Shown: positions 46,173 through 54,613, counted from the stretch's first letter. The stretch: 64,000 nucleotides of DNA from Chlorogloea sp. CCALA 695 (GCF_003003885.1 NZ_PVWN01000007.1:62001-126000), one strand, 5' to 3'. Notes: generated from the letters alone by a model not told the origin. Made by a program: numbers and translations.

Positions 46173-47098
46173 TCGACCATGACCGCTTATTTAAAGAACT
46201 CATTAGTACATTTTTTGTAGAGTTCTTAGAGTTATTTATCCCAGAAATATTAACTTATTTAGATCGAGATTCTATTACTTTTTTAGATAAGGAAATATTT
46301 ACAGATATAACTGCGGGTGAAAGGTACGAAGCCGATCTAATTGTTAAAGCTAAGTTTCGCTCTCAAGAATCTTTTTTCTTGATTCATATAGAAAATCAAG
46401 CACAACAACAAACGGACTTTAGCAAGCGGATGTTTCGGTATTTCTCACGTTTATATGAAAAATTCGATTTACCTATTTATCCAGTGGTTTTGTTTTCTTA
46501 TAAGTATCCCAAAACTATAGAGCCAAACTGCCATCAAGTAGCATTTCCTAATAAAGTAGTTTTAAATTTTAACTACGATGTCATCCAACTAAATCAACTG
46601 AATTGGCGCGACTTTGTGCAACAAGCTAATCCCGTTGCTAGTGCATTAATGGCAAAAATGAACATAGCAGATGGCGATCGCCCAAAAGTAAAGCTAGAAT
46701 GTTTACGGTTACTTGCAACATTGCGTCTAAATCCAGCAAAAATGCAATTAATATCTGGGTTTATCGACAGTTATTTGCAGTTAAATGCTCAAGAAAAGCA
46801 GCTTTTTCAAGCTGAAGTTGATAAAATTGAACCAACCCAAAAGGAGGCAACAATGAAAATAGTTACTAGCTGGATGAGAGAAGGAATTGAGCAAGGACTT
46901 GTACAAGGAAAGCAATCAGAAGCCTTATCTCTAGTTACACGCCAGCTTACTCGAAGAATTGGAACTGTTACGCCCGAATTGCAACAGCGTATTGAGCAAC
47001 TACAACTTACTCAGTTAGAAGATTTAGCAGAAGAATTGTTAGACTTTTCTGAAGTAGCAGATTTAGAAGCTTGGCTGCAACAAATTTCTGTTGAATAA
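46169..47098 (+). CDS. Rpn-family PD-(D/E)XK nuclease with DUF4351 tail
   Basis: 309 residues from the ATG that overlaps the polA stop. The PD-(D/E)XK core is in the N-terminal half: D56 in EADLIVK and E75-x-Q77 in IHIENQ, followed by RMFRYFSRLYEKF. This is the Rpn/YhgA-like (recombination-promoting nuclease, putative transposase) family. The C-terminus (about 250-309) is a DUF4351 helix pair (PELQQRIEQLQLTQLEDLAE). A perfect AAGGAGG lies five bases before an in-frame ATG at 46853, so the last 81 residues can be made separately. In E. coli Rpn genes such an internal product (RpnS) blocks the toxic full-length nuclease. Confidence 0.85.
   Translation: MIDHDRLFKELISTFFVEFLELFIPEILTYLDRDSITFLDKEIFTDITAGERYEADLIVKAKFRSQESFFLIHIENQAQQQTDFSKRMFRYFSRLYEKFDLPIYPVVLFSYKYPKTIEPNCHQVAFPNKVVLNFNYDVIQLNQLNWRDFVQQANPVASALMAKMNIADGDRPKVKLECLRLLATLRLNPAKMQLISGFIDSYLQLNAQEKQLFQAEVDKIEPTQKEATMKIVTSWMREGIEQGLVQGKQSEALSLVTRQLTRRIGTVTPELQQRIEQLQLTQLEDLAEELLDFSEVADLEAWLQQISVE
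46842..46855 (+). promoter_or_regulatory. Internal ribosome binding site and start inside the Rpn gene
   Basis: AGGAGG (46842-46847), five bases, then in-frame ATG at 46853. It fits an independent 81-residue C-terminal product (46853-47098). The equivalent spacing is kept in the duplicated copy (GGAG 47151-47154, ATG 47161). Confidence 0.6.
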
Positions 47099-47160
47099 TT
47101 GTCAGCTTTTATTTACGAATTGAAGTTGATAAAATTGAACCAAGAAAACAGGAGACTACA

Positions 47161-47394
47161 ATGGAAATAGTTACTAGCTGGATGGAGAAAGGAATTGAGC
47201 AAGGAAAGCAATCTGAAGCTTTATCTCTAATTAAGCGTCTACTTCCTCGTAAAATTGGTGCATTTACGCCCGAATTGCAACAGCGCATTGAGCAATTACA
47301 ACTTACTCAGCTAGAAGATTTAGCAGAAGCATTGTTAAATTTTTCTGAGATAGCAGATTTAGAAGCTTGGCTGCAACAAATTTCTGTTGAATAA
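47161..47394 (+). CDS. Small DUF4351 protein, duplicated tail of the Rpn gene
   Basis: 77 residues (MEIVTSWMEKGIEQGKQSEA ...) nearly identical to the last 81 of the Rpn protein, with a four-residue deletion. GGAG lies six bases before the ATG. The frame is kept open despite divergence, suggesting it is or was expressed. It has no nuclease domain. A role as an antitoxin or modulator of the full-length nuclease is inference; a decaying remnant of duplication is the alternative. Confidence 0.65.
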   Translation: MEIVTSWMEKGIEQGKQSEALSLIKRLLPRKIGAFTPELQQRIEQLQLTQLEDLAEALLNFSEIADLEAWLQQISVE

Positions 47395-47404
47395 TTGCCA
47401 GCTT

Positions 47405-47683
47405 TTATTTACGAACATCGTTAAAAGAGAAATCATCCTCATCAAAGTCATCATCGCTATTTCTTTTAGCACCAGCCAAACTCCACAATGGTTGAATCAG
47501 CGCCATTAAAACTATACCTACACCGACACTGAAAGCGATCGCTAAAAAAAATGGGATTTGAATAGATGTAAAGGTGAAAAACTTTAAAGATATTGGTGTA
47601 ACGTTCTTTAACGAAAGAATTGCGATCGCAGTTACCCAAGTAGCCACAATTAAAGCAGCAATTAAATTAGCTATAGTTTTCAT
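47405..47683 (-). CDS. LapA-domain (DUF1049) membrane protein
   Basis: 92 residues from the ATG at 47681-47683 (MKTIANLIAALIVATWVTAI). Two membrane helices (about 4-24 and 40-62) flank a short LKNVTPISLKFF turn, the DUF1049/LapA pattern seen in lipopolysaccharide-assembly protein A. The tail is acidic (SDDDFDEDDFSF). In E. coli LapA affects LPS assembly; the cyanobacterial role is unproven. Upstream is the phosphomannomutase gene on the same strand, 50 bases away. Confidence 0.72.
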   Translation of the reverse strand: MKTIANLIAALIVATWVTAIAILSLKNVTPISLKFFTFTSIQIPFFLAIAFSVGVGIVLMALIQPLWSLAGAKRNSDDDFDEDDFSFNDVRK

Positions 47684-47734
47684 TTTTACCAATAATTAGC
47701 GATTAGCTGTTATTTTAGCTAATCGCCAATCTAA

Positions 47735-49174
47735 CTAAACTCCTACAGGTTTCAACTGACTAATCAGTTTTTCCATTTGGGAAGCTATGTTGTTTTGTTG
47801 CTCTACAGAATGAGTTTCTAAGTAGACGCGCATCAGTGGTTCAGTTCCCGAAGGACGCAACAGCACCCAGCTACCATCTTCTAAATACAGCTTAATGCCG
47901 TCTTTACGTCCAACTTCTTTAACCTTAACTCCCGCAATATCTGAGGGTGGGTTTTTAGTAAAAGACTCAATAGTTGCAGCTTTGTGGGCATCATCTAAAT
48001 GCAAGTCTAAACGCTGATTGTACAATGGGCCACCCGCTTCGGCGATTACTTCCTCTACTAGCTGACTTAAAGGTTTACCTTCGTAAGCAATTACTTCTGC
48101 TACTAGCATATCTGCCAAAATTCCGTCTTTTTCAGGAATATGCCCGATTACGCTCAATCCTCCCGATTCTTCACCGCCAATTAATACGGCTGTTTCCCGC
48201 ATTTTTTCGCCGATGTACTTAAAGCCTACCGCCGTCTCGTAAATATCTAAGCCGTACTTAGCCGCGAGATTGTCGAGTAAATGAGTAGTCGCCACTGTGC
48301 GAACAATTGCCCCAGTTTTGCCGCGATTTTTGCTCAAATGACGCGCTAACAAGAGTAAAACAGTGTTGGGCGATAGCATATTGCCTTGTTCGTCAATAAC
48401 ACCAAAGCGATCGCTATCTCCATCGGTTGCTACCCCAATATCTGCGCCATCTCTTTTCACAGCTTCTGCAAGCTCTACTAGCTGCTCTCCTTTGGGTTCG
48501 GGCATTCCCCCCCCAAACAACACATCGCGGTAGGTGTGGAAGCTTTCTATCTCACAACCACAGTGTTCTAGAACGGTGTCTAAATAGCCGCGAGAGGTTG
48601 AATAGAGTGCATCATACTTTACCTTCAAGTGAGCGCTACGAATCTTCTCTACATCAATTAGGGTATAGATAAATTTGAGATACTCTGGTTTGGGGTCAAA
48701 AGTAGAGATTTTGGCGCTAAAATTGCCATTAACGGGCGTATCTGCAGAGCTTTCAATATTCGCTACAATCGTATCGGTAATTTCTGGGGTAGCGGGGCCT
48801 GCGTAGTCGGGTATATATTTAATTCCGCAGTAAGGGGCGGGATTATGACTAGCAGTAAACATTAATGCCCCTGCAGAATTGAGAAGACGGGCATTGTAAG
48901 CAATTACAGGGGTCGGACAATCACGATCGCAAATCTTAACAGTCCAGCCTAACTCTGCCAATACTTCAGCAGCAGTGTAAGCGAACTTATCGGCTTGAAA
49001 GCGCGTATCGTAAGCCACGAGAACGGGGCGGTCTTTGGTGTAGGCGGTTTCGAGGTAAAAAGCGATCGCTCTAGTTACTTTCCGCACATTAGGAAAAGTA
49101 AAGTCATCGGCAATTATTCCTCGCCATCCATCTGTACCAAACTTAATTTGATTAGAATTGCTAATACTGCTCAT
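47735..49174 (-). CDS. Phosphoglucomutase/phosphomannomutase family enzyme
   Basis: 479 residues of the alpha-D-phosphohexomutase family. The four conserved sites are present: phosphoserine loop TASHNPAPYCGIKY, metal loop DGDSDRFG, sugar-specificity loop GGEESGG and phosphate-binding RPSGTEPLMRVYLE. It interconverts hexose 1- and 6-phosphates, supplying GDP-mannose, ADP/UDP-glucose or related precursors, which the nearby polysaccharide cluster would need. Glucose versus mannose preference cannot be told from GGEESGG alone (GEXSG is compatible with both). Confidence 0.9.
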   Translation of the reverse strand: MSSISNSNQIKFGTDGWRGIIADDFTFPNVRKVTRAIAFYLETAYTKDRPVLVAYDTRFQADKFAYTAAEVLAELGWTVKICDRDCPTPVIAYNARLLNSAGALMFTASHNPAPYCGIKYIPDYAGPATPEITDTIVANIESSADTPVNGNFSAKISTFDPKPEYLKFIYTLIDVEKIRSAHLKVKYDALYSTSRGYLDTVLEHCGCEIESFHTYRDVLFGGGMPEPKGEQLVELAEAVKRDGADIGVATDGDSDRFGVIDEQGNMLSPNTVLLLLARHLSKNRGKTGAIVRTVATTHLLDNLAAKYGLDIYETAVGFKYIGEKMRETAVLIGGEESGGLSVIGHIPEKDGILADMLVAEVIAYEGKPLSQLVEEVIAEAGGPLYNQRLDLHLDDAHKAATIESFTKNPPSDIAGVKVKEVGRKDGIKLYLEDGSWVLLRPSGTEPLMRVYLETHSVEQQNNIASQMEKLISQLKPVGV

Positions 49175-49331
49175 CCTTTGCCACTCAAGGAAGTGTTTAT
49201 CATTAATAGTACAGGAAGCTTCTCCTTTTTCGGTGTAGCTAAGAAATAGGAAGTGCTGGGCATTTCTCTACAACTATTCCTGTAAACGCGCGATCGCGCA
49301 TTTTGGGCGATTTATTCACCGCAAGTAAGTA

Positions 49332-50156
49332 ATGTTTATTCTTGGGCGACCTTTTGCCAGCTATCATCTATGGTCATTAGTTGCCCCGGCGGTGGGACAA
49401 GAGCGTTGGCATTGTCAAATGAAGCGGGGCTTTATTAAGGCGCGGCAAAAAGATCCTATAGTTAAAGAGCTTTTAGCCCACGCGACACCACCGCAGCGTA
49501 TTGGAATTTTGGCGCAAAAGGGTGTTTATGAGTTTCATCACCGTAGCGAGTTATTAAGCCAGCCAGACGGGGTAGAAAAAGTTGCCCAGTTGCTTAAGTT
49601 GAACAAATCAACGGAGGAAGTGCAGCAGCGTGTAATTCAAATTTTAAAAAATTATCACCATGCTCCGCTACTAGAAGGTAAGCATATTGTCCAGTTAACG
49701 CGCGGTGATGAGGGGTTTCCGCGTCCAATTTCAATTAAACAAGTGGAGTATCCTTTTCGGCTCTATGCGGCGATGGACTGCATTTTTAGCGAAAATGGTA
49801 GCAGGCTACATATTATAGATTTTAAAACGGGTAAGTCAGCTTTCGATCAAAGGCAAGCTTTAGTATATTTAGTTGCTGCTCGTTATTTGTATCCTCATAA
49901 TTATGCCGTCGCCTCTTTTTATAATTTAGAACACTGCAAAAAGTCGGTGTTAATAACGGTTAGTTCTAGTCAACTAGATACAATTGAAAATCAGTTAGCC
50001 CAAGTTGCTCAAAAGCATCAGCAAGATTTACGCCGCTACGAACAGAAACCTGTTAATTTTAGTAAGATTTTTCCGCCGAATCCTGGCAATCACTGCCGTT
50101 ACTGCGCGTTTAATTCAATTTGTGAATTTTCTGGCTTTAAGCAAATTGGGGAATAG
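49332..50156 (+). CDS. PD-(D/E)XK nuclease with predicted Fe-S cysteine cluster
   Basis: 274 residues. RecB/Cas4-like nuclease core: D149 in AAMDCIF and D163-x-K165 in HIIDFKTGK. Three C-terminal cysteines at 255, 258 and 264 (NHCRYCAFNSIC) with one N-terminal cysteine (C28 in RWHCQM) fit the iron-staple arrangement of AddB/Cas4/Dna2. The DNA role (repair or nucleic acid processing) is inferred. There is no CRISPR or cas gene nearby. Start ATG 49332. It sits between the mutase and rsmI genes. Confidence 0.75.
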   Translation: MFILGRPFASYHLWSLVAPAVGQERWHCQMKRGFIKARQKDPIVKELLAHATPPQRIGILAQKGVYEFHHRSELLSQPDGVEKVAQLLKLNKSTEEVQQRVIQILKNYHHAPLLEGKHIVQLTRGDEGFPRPISIKQVEYPFRLYAAMDCIFSENGSRLHIIDFKTGKSAFDQRQALVYLVAARYLYPHNYAVASFYNLEHCKKSVLITVSSSQLDTIENQLAQVAQKHQQDLRRYEQKPVNFSKIFPPNPGNHCRYCAFNSICEFSGFKQIGE

Positions 50157-50171
50157 GCGATCGCACTTTAC

Positions 50172-51029
50172 CTAAGTTTCATCTATCACAATACTTAAAG
50201 CAACCTGATAAAGTTCTTGGCGAGAATGGGCTGTAACTTTTGCTAGTTGACGGCTGGCTTGCGACCTAGATACCTTTTGTAGCATGATTGCTTTCAACTC
50301 CGATTCAATTTCTATAGCCGAAAGGTAGGGTAAAGCTGTGGGTGTACCTGCTACAAGTAGGGTATATTCGCCTTGGGGTTCTTTGTTTTTTAATTGAGTC
50401 GCCGCTTCCTCTAAAGTTCCCCGCCAAAATTCTTCATACAATTTAGTCAATTCCCGCGCTAAAACGATTTTTCGTTCTATTCCTAATACTTTTGTCAAAT
50501 CTTTGATTGTTTGTTGCAAGCGGTGAGGAGATTCGTAAATAATTATTGTCCGTGCTTCGGAGGCTAAAGAATCTAAGCGACTTATTCTTTCTTGTCCTTT
50601 TACGGGCAAAAACCCCTCAAATATAAACCTATCGGAGGGTAAACCACTGGCGCTAACGGCTGTAGTTACCGCACTAACTCCAGGAATGGGGACTACAGGG
50701 ATATTGGCTTCAATGCAAGCAATTACTAATTCGTAGCCAGGATCGGAGATTCCGGGCATTCCAGCATCTGTTACTAAAGCGATCGCTTTTCCTGTAGTTA
50801 AATGCTCTAATATCTCAGGGTGGCGGCTGTGGCGGTTGTGGTCGTGGTAGCTAATTTGCGGCGCTTTTACTTGAAAATGATGCAATAATTTACCTGTATG
50901 GCGAGTGTCTTCGGCGGCAATTAAATCGACATTTTGCAAAACTCGCACGGCGCGATAGGTAATATCTTCTAGGTTGCCTATGGGTGTACCAACTATGTAA
51001 AGTGTTCCTGGTTGGGGTTCGGTAGGCAT
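50172..51029 (-). CDS. rsmI: 16S rRNA 2'-O-ribose C1402 methyltransferase RsmI
   Basis: 285 residues, SAM-dependent tetrapyrrole-methylase fold. GTLYIVGTPIGNLEDITYRA near the N-terminus, LIAAEDTRHTGKLLHHF, ALVTDAGMPGISDPGY and ESPHRLQQTIKDL are the RsmI signatures. It methylates the ribose of C1402 in the decoding centre. The ATG at 51027-51029 is only nine bases from the start of the divergent PfkB gene. Confidence 0.95.
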   Translation of the reverse strand: MPTEPQPGTLYIVGTPIGNLEDITYRAVRVLQNVDLIAAEDTRHTGKLLHHFQVKAPQISYHDHNRHSRHPEILEHLTTGKAIALVTDAGMPGISDPGYELVIACIEANIPVVPIPGVSAVTTAVSASGLPSDRFIFEGFLPVKGQERISRLDSLASEARTIIIYESPHRLQQTIKDLTKVLGIERKIVLARELTKLYEEFWRGTLEEAATQLKNKEPQGEYTLLVAGTPTALPYLSAIEIESELKAIMLQKVSRSQASRQLAKVTAHSRQELYQVALSIVIDET

Positions 51030-51038
51030 GGTTGTAAA

Positions 51039-51911
51039 ATGAAGGGCGATCGCACGTATAGAGGATTATTTGTTGGCTTAGTAACTGTAGACTTTGTTTA
51101 CTTAGCTACTTCTGCTCCTAAAAGCAACCAAAAAATTGTTGCTTCTGATTATACTGTTTCTGCTGGTGGCCCGGCGACCAATGCTGCCGCAACTTTTAGT
51201 TATTTAGGCAATGAAGCAAATTTATTAGGTGTAGTGGGGACTCATCCTACTACCGAACTTATTAAAGCAGATTTGGCAAATTGTCGGGTAAAACTGCACG
51301 ATCTTGTACCTAATACAACGCAAGTACCCCCGGTATCTTCGGTTATTATCACTCAAGAGACGGGAGAAAGAGCGGTAGTTTCGATTAATGCGGTGAAAAC
51401 TCAAGTATCTAACCATGCCTATACAGACATTTTGAGTAATATTGATATTGTGCTGATTGATGGGCATCAAAGGGAAGTGGGAAATGCGATCGCGCGGGAA
51501 GCTAAAATTAAAAACATTCCTGTAGTAATTGATGGCGGTAGTTGGAAGCAGGGATTTGAGGATATTTTACCTAGTGTTGATTACGCAATTTGCTCGGCTA
51601 ATTTTCATCCCCCCAACTGTAATAATAGCGAACAAGTATTTGCTTATCTGTCTGCTTTTGGCATTTCTAATATTGCGATTACTCATGGCGAACAACCGAT
51701 ACAATACTTGAGTAACAATAAAATTTACACTATAGACGTTCCTACCGTTAAAATTATTGATAGTTTAGGTGCTGGTGATATTTTTCACGGAGCTTTTTGT
51801 CATTTTATATTGTTTAAAAGTTTTGTTGAGGCTTTAACCCAAGCGTCCCTAATTGCGGCGGCTTCTTGCCAAGCTTTCGGTACTCGGCGTTGGATGAATA
51901 TTAAAGGATAA
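51039..51911 (+). CDS. PfkB-family carbohydrate kinase
   Basis: 290 residues from ATG 51039. The fold is marked by SAGGPATNAAATFSYLG near 45-60 and IDSLGAGDIFHGAF near 240-255, with the catalytic Asp of GAGD. Family members phosphorylate ribose, fructose, adenosine or other sugars and nucleosides; the substrate cannot be read here. An ORF extends upstream to 51012 but would overlap rsmI. It ends three bases before the CysQ-like gene, so the two are co-transcribed. Confidence 0.85.
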   Translation: MKGDRTYRGLFVGLVTVDFVYLATSAPKSNQKIVASDYTVSAGGPATNAAATFSYLGNEANLLGVVGTHPTTELIKADLANCRVKLHDLVPNTTQVPPVSSVIITQETGERAVVSINAVKTQVSNHAYTDILSNIDIVLIDGHQREVGNAIAREAKIKNIPVVIDGGSWKQGFEDILPSVDYAICSANFHPPNCNNSEQVFAYLSAFGISNIAITHGEQPIQYLSNNKIYTIDVPTVKIIDSLGAGDIFHGAFCHFILFKSFVEALTQASLIAAASCQAFGTRRWMNIKG

Positions 51912-51914
51912 ATA

Positions 51915-52778
51915 ATGAAAGAACTATTAGATATTTTAGAACTTGCGCGTTCTATTGGTTGGGGTGCATCTTACATTTTACGCTCTTATTATCATGGCGA
52001 AATTAACGATGGTAACTTAGACATTCAAGATAAAAAAGATGGCCCAGTGACGGCGGCGGATATTGCTGTTAATCACTACATTTTAGATAGATTAAAAACT
52101 AATTTGGGCGAAGAAGATTTTGGGTATATTAGCGAAGAAACTTATAAATTGCATTCAAAGCAGTTGACGCAATCTTATGTATGGATTATCGATCCCTTGG
52201 ATGGGACAAGAGATTTTATTGATAAAACTGGGGAATATGCAATTCATATTGCTTTAGTTAAAAACCATCGTCCAATACTCGCTGTAGTGGCTTATCCTGA
52301 AGCTGAAAAGTTGTATTATGCAACTCTTGGTAAGGGAGCTTTTGTAGAAACTATTGATGGAAAAATATCGCCTATAAAGGTTTCTGAACGTAACGTAGTT
52401 GAAAGTTTAGCTTTAGTTGTTAGCCGTACTCATAGAGATGAAAGATTAAATTATCTCCTGCAAACTTTGCCTTGTAAAGAGCGGAAATATGTAGGGAGTG
52501 TAGGTTGTAAAATTGCTAATATTATCGAGCAAAAAGCAGATATATATATTTCTCTTTCTGGGAAATCTGCGCCTAAAGACTGGGATATGGCAGCACCCGA
52601 ACTAATATTAACCGAAGCTGGCGGACAATTTACTCATTTTAATGGTACGCCTCTAAAATACAATCAAGGTGATGTAAATCAATGGGGTGGTTTGCTTGCT
52701 AGTAATGGCAATTGTCATCAAGAGCTTTGCACTGAATCGGAGAAGATTTTAGCAGAATTTGATAGTAGAGATAATTAG
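51915..52778 (+). CDS. CysQ/inositol-monophosphatase-like phosphatase
   Basis: 287 residues of the Mg2+-dependent inositol monophosphatase superfamily: GPVTAADIAVNHYIL, ISEET, WIIDPLDGTRDFI (metal-binding DPLDGT), and WDMAAPELILTEAGG at the C-terminal site. Closest in feel to 3'(2'),5'-bisphosphate nucleotidase, which clears PAP from sulfate assimilation. The tight gap after a sugar kinase might instead suggest a sugar phosphate substrate. Substrate not determined. Confidence 0.85.
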   Translation: MKELLDILELARSIGWGASYILRSYYHGEINDGNLDIQDKKDGPVTAADIAVNHYILDRLKTNLGEEDFGYISEETYKLHSKQLTQSYVWIIDPLDGTRDFIDKTGEYAIHIALVKNHRPILAVVAYPEAEKLYYATLGKGAFVETIDGKISPIKVSERNVVESLALVVSRTHRDERLNYLLQTLPCKERKYVGSVGCKIANIIEQKADIYISLSGKSAPKDWDMAAPELILTEAGGQFTHFNGTPLKYNQGDVNQWGGLLASNGNCHQELCTESEKILAEFDSRDN

Positions 52779-53082
52779 GTTTTAGGTTGTAAAAATGTTT
52801 CTAGAGATCCCCCCCAACCCCCCCTTTTTTAAGGGGGGAGAATATTTTTAGAAAGGGAGAGTTAAATGATTGGCTATTGACGAATAAATTTCAAAATAGC
52901 CTTTTAAAGAAATAACTTCAAAGGACGAGTTAAAAATCTTTTGATTAATATGTAATAGTCTCACTCTTGTTTAAAAAGGGTGATAAGCAAGATATTCCCC
53001 CCCCTTTTTAAGGGGGGTTAGGGGGGATCTCTGAGGAGCGCAAGTTACCAATTAAACCTTTTAAAACGTCCTCTCAAACTAA
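52779..53082. other. Intergenic stretch holding a MITE-like inverted-repeat element
   Basis: About 300 bases that hold no gene. They contain two inverted copies of the GATCCCCCC repeat and AT-rich sequence between them. Confidence 0.6.
52803..53036. mobile_element. MITE-like element bounded by ~40-bp inverted repeats
   Basis: Left end 52803-52846 (agagatccccccccaacccc ...) and right end 52991-53033, reversed, share agagatcccccc..aacccccctt..aaggggg..gaatat. They flank about 145 bases of AT-rich sequence with no ORF. This resembles a non-autonomous miniature element. Two independent insertions of one repeat is the alternative; no transposase was seen. Confidence 0.55.
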
Positions 53083-53970
53083 TTAAATTTCAGCTACGGC
53101 TCTCTCAATCAAACGACGCGCTAAAGTTTGAGTACCCGTATGTTCGTAATAATTGGTACTAACATCAATAAAGGCGGCTAGGTAATCTAACTTATCGTCA
53201 GCAATAGTTGCAAATTTCTGTAAGTTACCTACAACTTTTTGCGGTGTTAAATTGCGAGAAGTAACTAAGTTACTCATCCAACCTTTTACCGAGTCAAAAC
53301 TTTGATTGATAAAGTTAAGTTTTCCAGCAGAATTACCACCAGGAATCTCGCTATTGATACCTTGGAAAGTAGCACTTTTTTCTAAATCTTGGGGGGTTGT
53401 GTGACTTAGATTAGATTGCACTTTAAGGATAAAATCTGGGCCCAAGGGGATTAAACCATCGACGCAAACTAAAGCAACCATCCGCATCAACGACTCGCCA
53501 CTATAATCAGCTAAAGAGCTAACAAAATCGCCAATGCTATCGCCGGGAATACCGTTAATTTGACAAAAAGCAACTAATTCCGCCACTAATTTAAGCGTCA
53601 AATCTATTGTTTGAGCTTTGTCAGCTTTAGGAGTAAGTTTGTTTAAAAAACCTAAAAGCGGGATAGATTCACCAACTTTATTAGCTAAAGCGGCTGCACC
53701 TAGCGCTTTATCTGTGCTATCTACAGTTTGATAAAGCCACATTGCTCTTTGATAGCCTTGCGAACGATCATTGTATAAGAAAACTGCCCTTTCACCAATT
53801 TGTTGAATCAAACTTTCGTCAGTTTCACCTGTTACAGTCCGAATTGTATTTTCAAAACCGACTAAGTTATTCCATTGTCCTGGTACAACAAAGTCAAGAC
53901 CTCGTAACATAGAAACAGTGAAGTTGCTTGTTGGTAGCTCATTAACCAACTCAAAAATAGCTTTGCTCAC
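53083..53970 (-). CDS. Conserved hypothetical soluble protein
   Basis: 295 residues without signal peptide, membrane segment or catalytic motif that I recognise. The sequence is mainly helical (LRGLDFVVPGQWNNLVGFEN ... DLTLKLVAELVAFCQINGIP ... SGESLMRMVALVCVDGLIPL). GTG start at 53968-53970, with GGAG seven bases upstream overlapping a HIP1 site. It reads like a conserved cyanobacterial protein. The next genes are a lipoprotein and a methyltransferase, which give no clue. Confidence 0.7.
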   Translation of the reverse strand: MSKAIFELVNELPTSNFTVSMLRGLDFVVPGQWNNLVGFENTIRTVTGETDESLIQQIGERAVFLYNDRSQGYQRAMWLYQTVDSTDKALGAAALANKVGESIPLLGFLNKLTPKADKAQTIDLTLKLVAELVAFCQINGIPGDSIGDFVSSLADYSGESLMRMVALVCVDGLIPLGPDFILKVQSNLSHTTPQDLEKSATFQGINSEIPGGNSAGKLNFINQSFDSVKGWMSNLVTSRNLTPQKVVGNLQKFATIADDKLDYLAAFIDVSTNYYEHTGTQTLARRLIERAVAEI

Positions 53971-54031
53971 GATCGCTCTCCAATTTTTTACTAAATATTT
54001 GGGGTAGAAAAGATTTGTTTTTCCTTGTCGC

Positions 54032-54550
54032 CTAAAGTTTTTCTATCCCTCGAAGATTAAACTTTTTCAACCACGCTTGGCGATCGCTTTCAGTAAATGT
54101 CGCATCGCGGGAGGAGATTTTTACTTGGTAGCGATCGCCTACTAACAGCGCCGTACTATTTTTACCTTGAGTAACGGCGGGATAGCCACCAATTTTTAGA
54201 CTGCTGTTTTGAAACTTAGCGCTAGGATTTGCAACACCAATAGTCCCTTGAGTATCGGAAATTGACAGCACAGCTACATCTTTACCGCCTTTTTTCAACT
54301 TAGCTTCAGCAAAGCCTTTTTTCTCTTGGGTATAAACTCGCTCAAAGCCTGCTTGAGTACCGGGAAAAAATCTATTAAAGCTGCTTCCTTGAGTTGCATC
54401 TTTAGCAACGGCTAAACCAGTTTTTTTCTGAGTGCTTTCTTGCTGTGCTTGGTCAAAACGTGTGGGTGCTGCGGTTGCACAAGCGGTTACTAGCAGCATT
54501 ACCGAAACCAACAAAGCCGCTACAATTCTACGGGCATTACGAACTATCAT
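54032..54550 (-). CDS. Predicted lipoprotein, hypothetical
   Basis: 172 residues. N-terminal basic residues, hydrophobic stretch and lipobox LVTAC (Cys near residue 24) mark a lipid-anchored protein. The mature part has KGFAEAKLKKGGKDVAVLSI and AVTQGKNSTALLVGDRYQVK, a beta-rich domain of unknown function that appears widespread in cyanobacteria. Located between two other minus-strand genes, 61 bases upstream of the hypothetical at 53083. Confidence 0.75.
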   Translation of the reverse strand: MIVRNARRIVAALLVSVMLLVTACATAAPTRFDQAQQESTQKKTGLAVAKDATQGSSFNRFFPGTQAGFERVYTQEKKGFAEAKLKKGGKDVAVLSISDTQGTIGVANPSAKFQNSSLKIGGYPAVTQGKNSTALLVGDRYQVKISSRDATFTESDRQAWLKKFNLRGIEKL

Positions 54551-54613
54551 TATTTGCCTCCTAAAGGCTTATTGGAGCGATTATTACCGTTACTTCGACA
54601 ACAATTGTTTTAA

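Larger units (their letters stand above)
46814..47415 (+). repeat. Tandem duplication of the Rpn C-terminal segment
   Basis: Unit 1 (46814-47119, 306 bases) and unit 2 (47122-47415, 294 bases) both run from gaagttgataaaattgaacc to cagcttttatttacgaa. The 12-base difference is one in-frame loss of cttgtacaagga in unit 2. The two are diverged at many third positions, so the duplication is not recent. Confidence 0.92.

Noticed and set aside
46169-47098. Transposase of an insertion sequence
   Set aside because: The Rpn family is annotated as putative transposase, but there are no terminal inverted repeats or target duplications here; the tandem repeat is internal to the gene.
49332-50156. cas4 and a nearby CRISPR system
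   Set aside because: No repeats with spacers and no other cas gene anywhere in the window.
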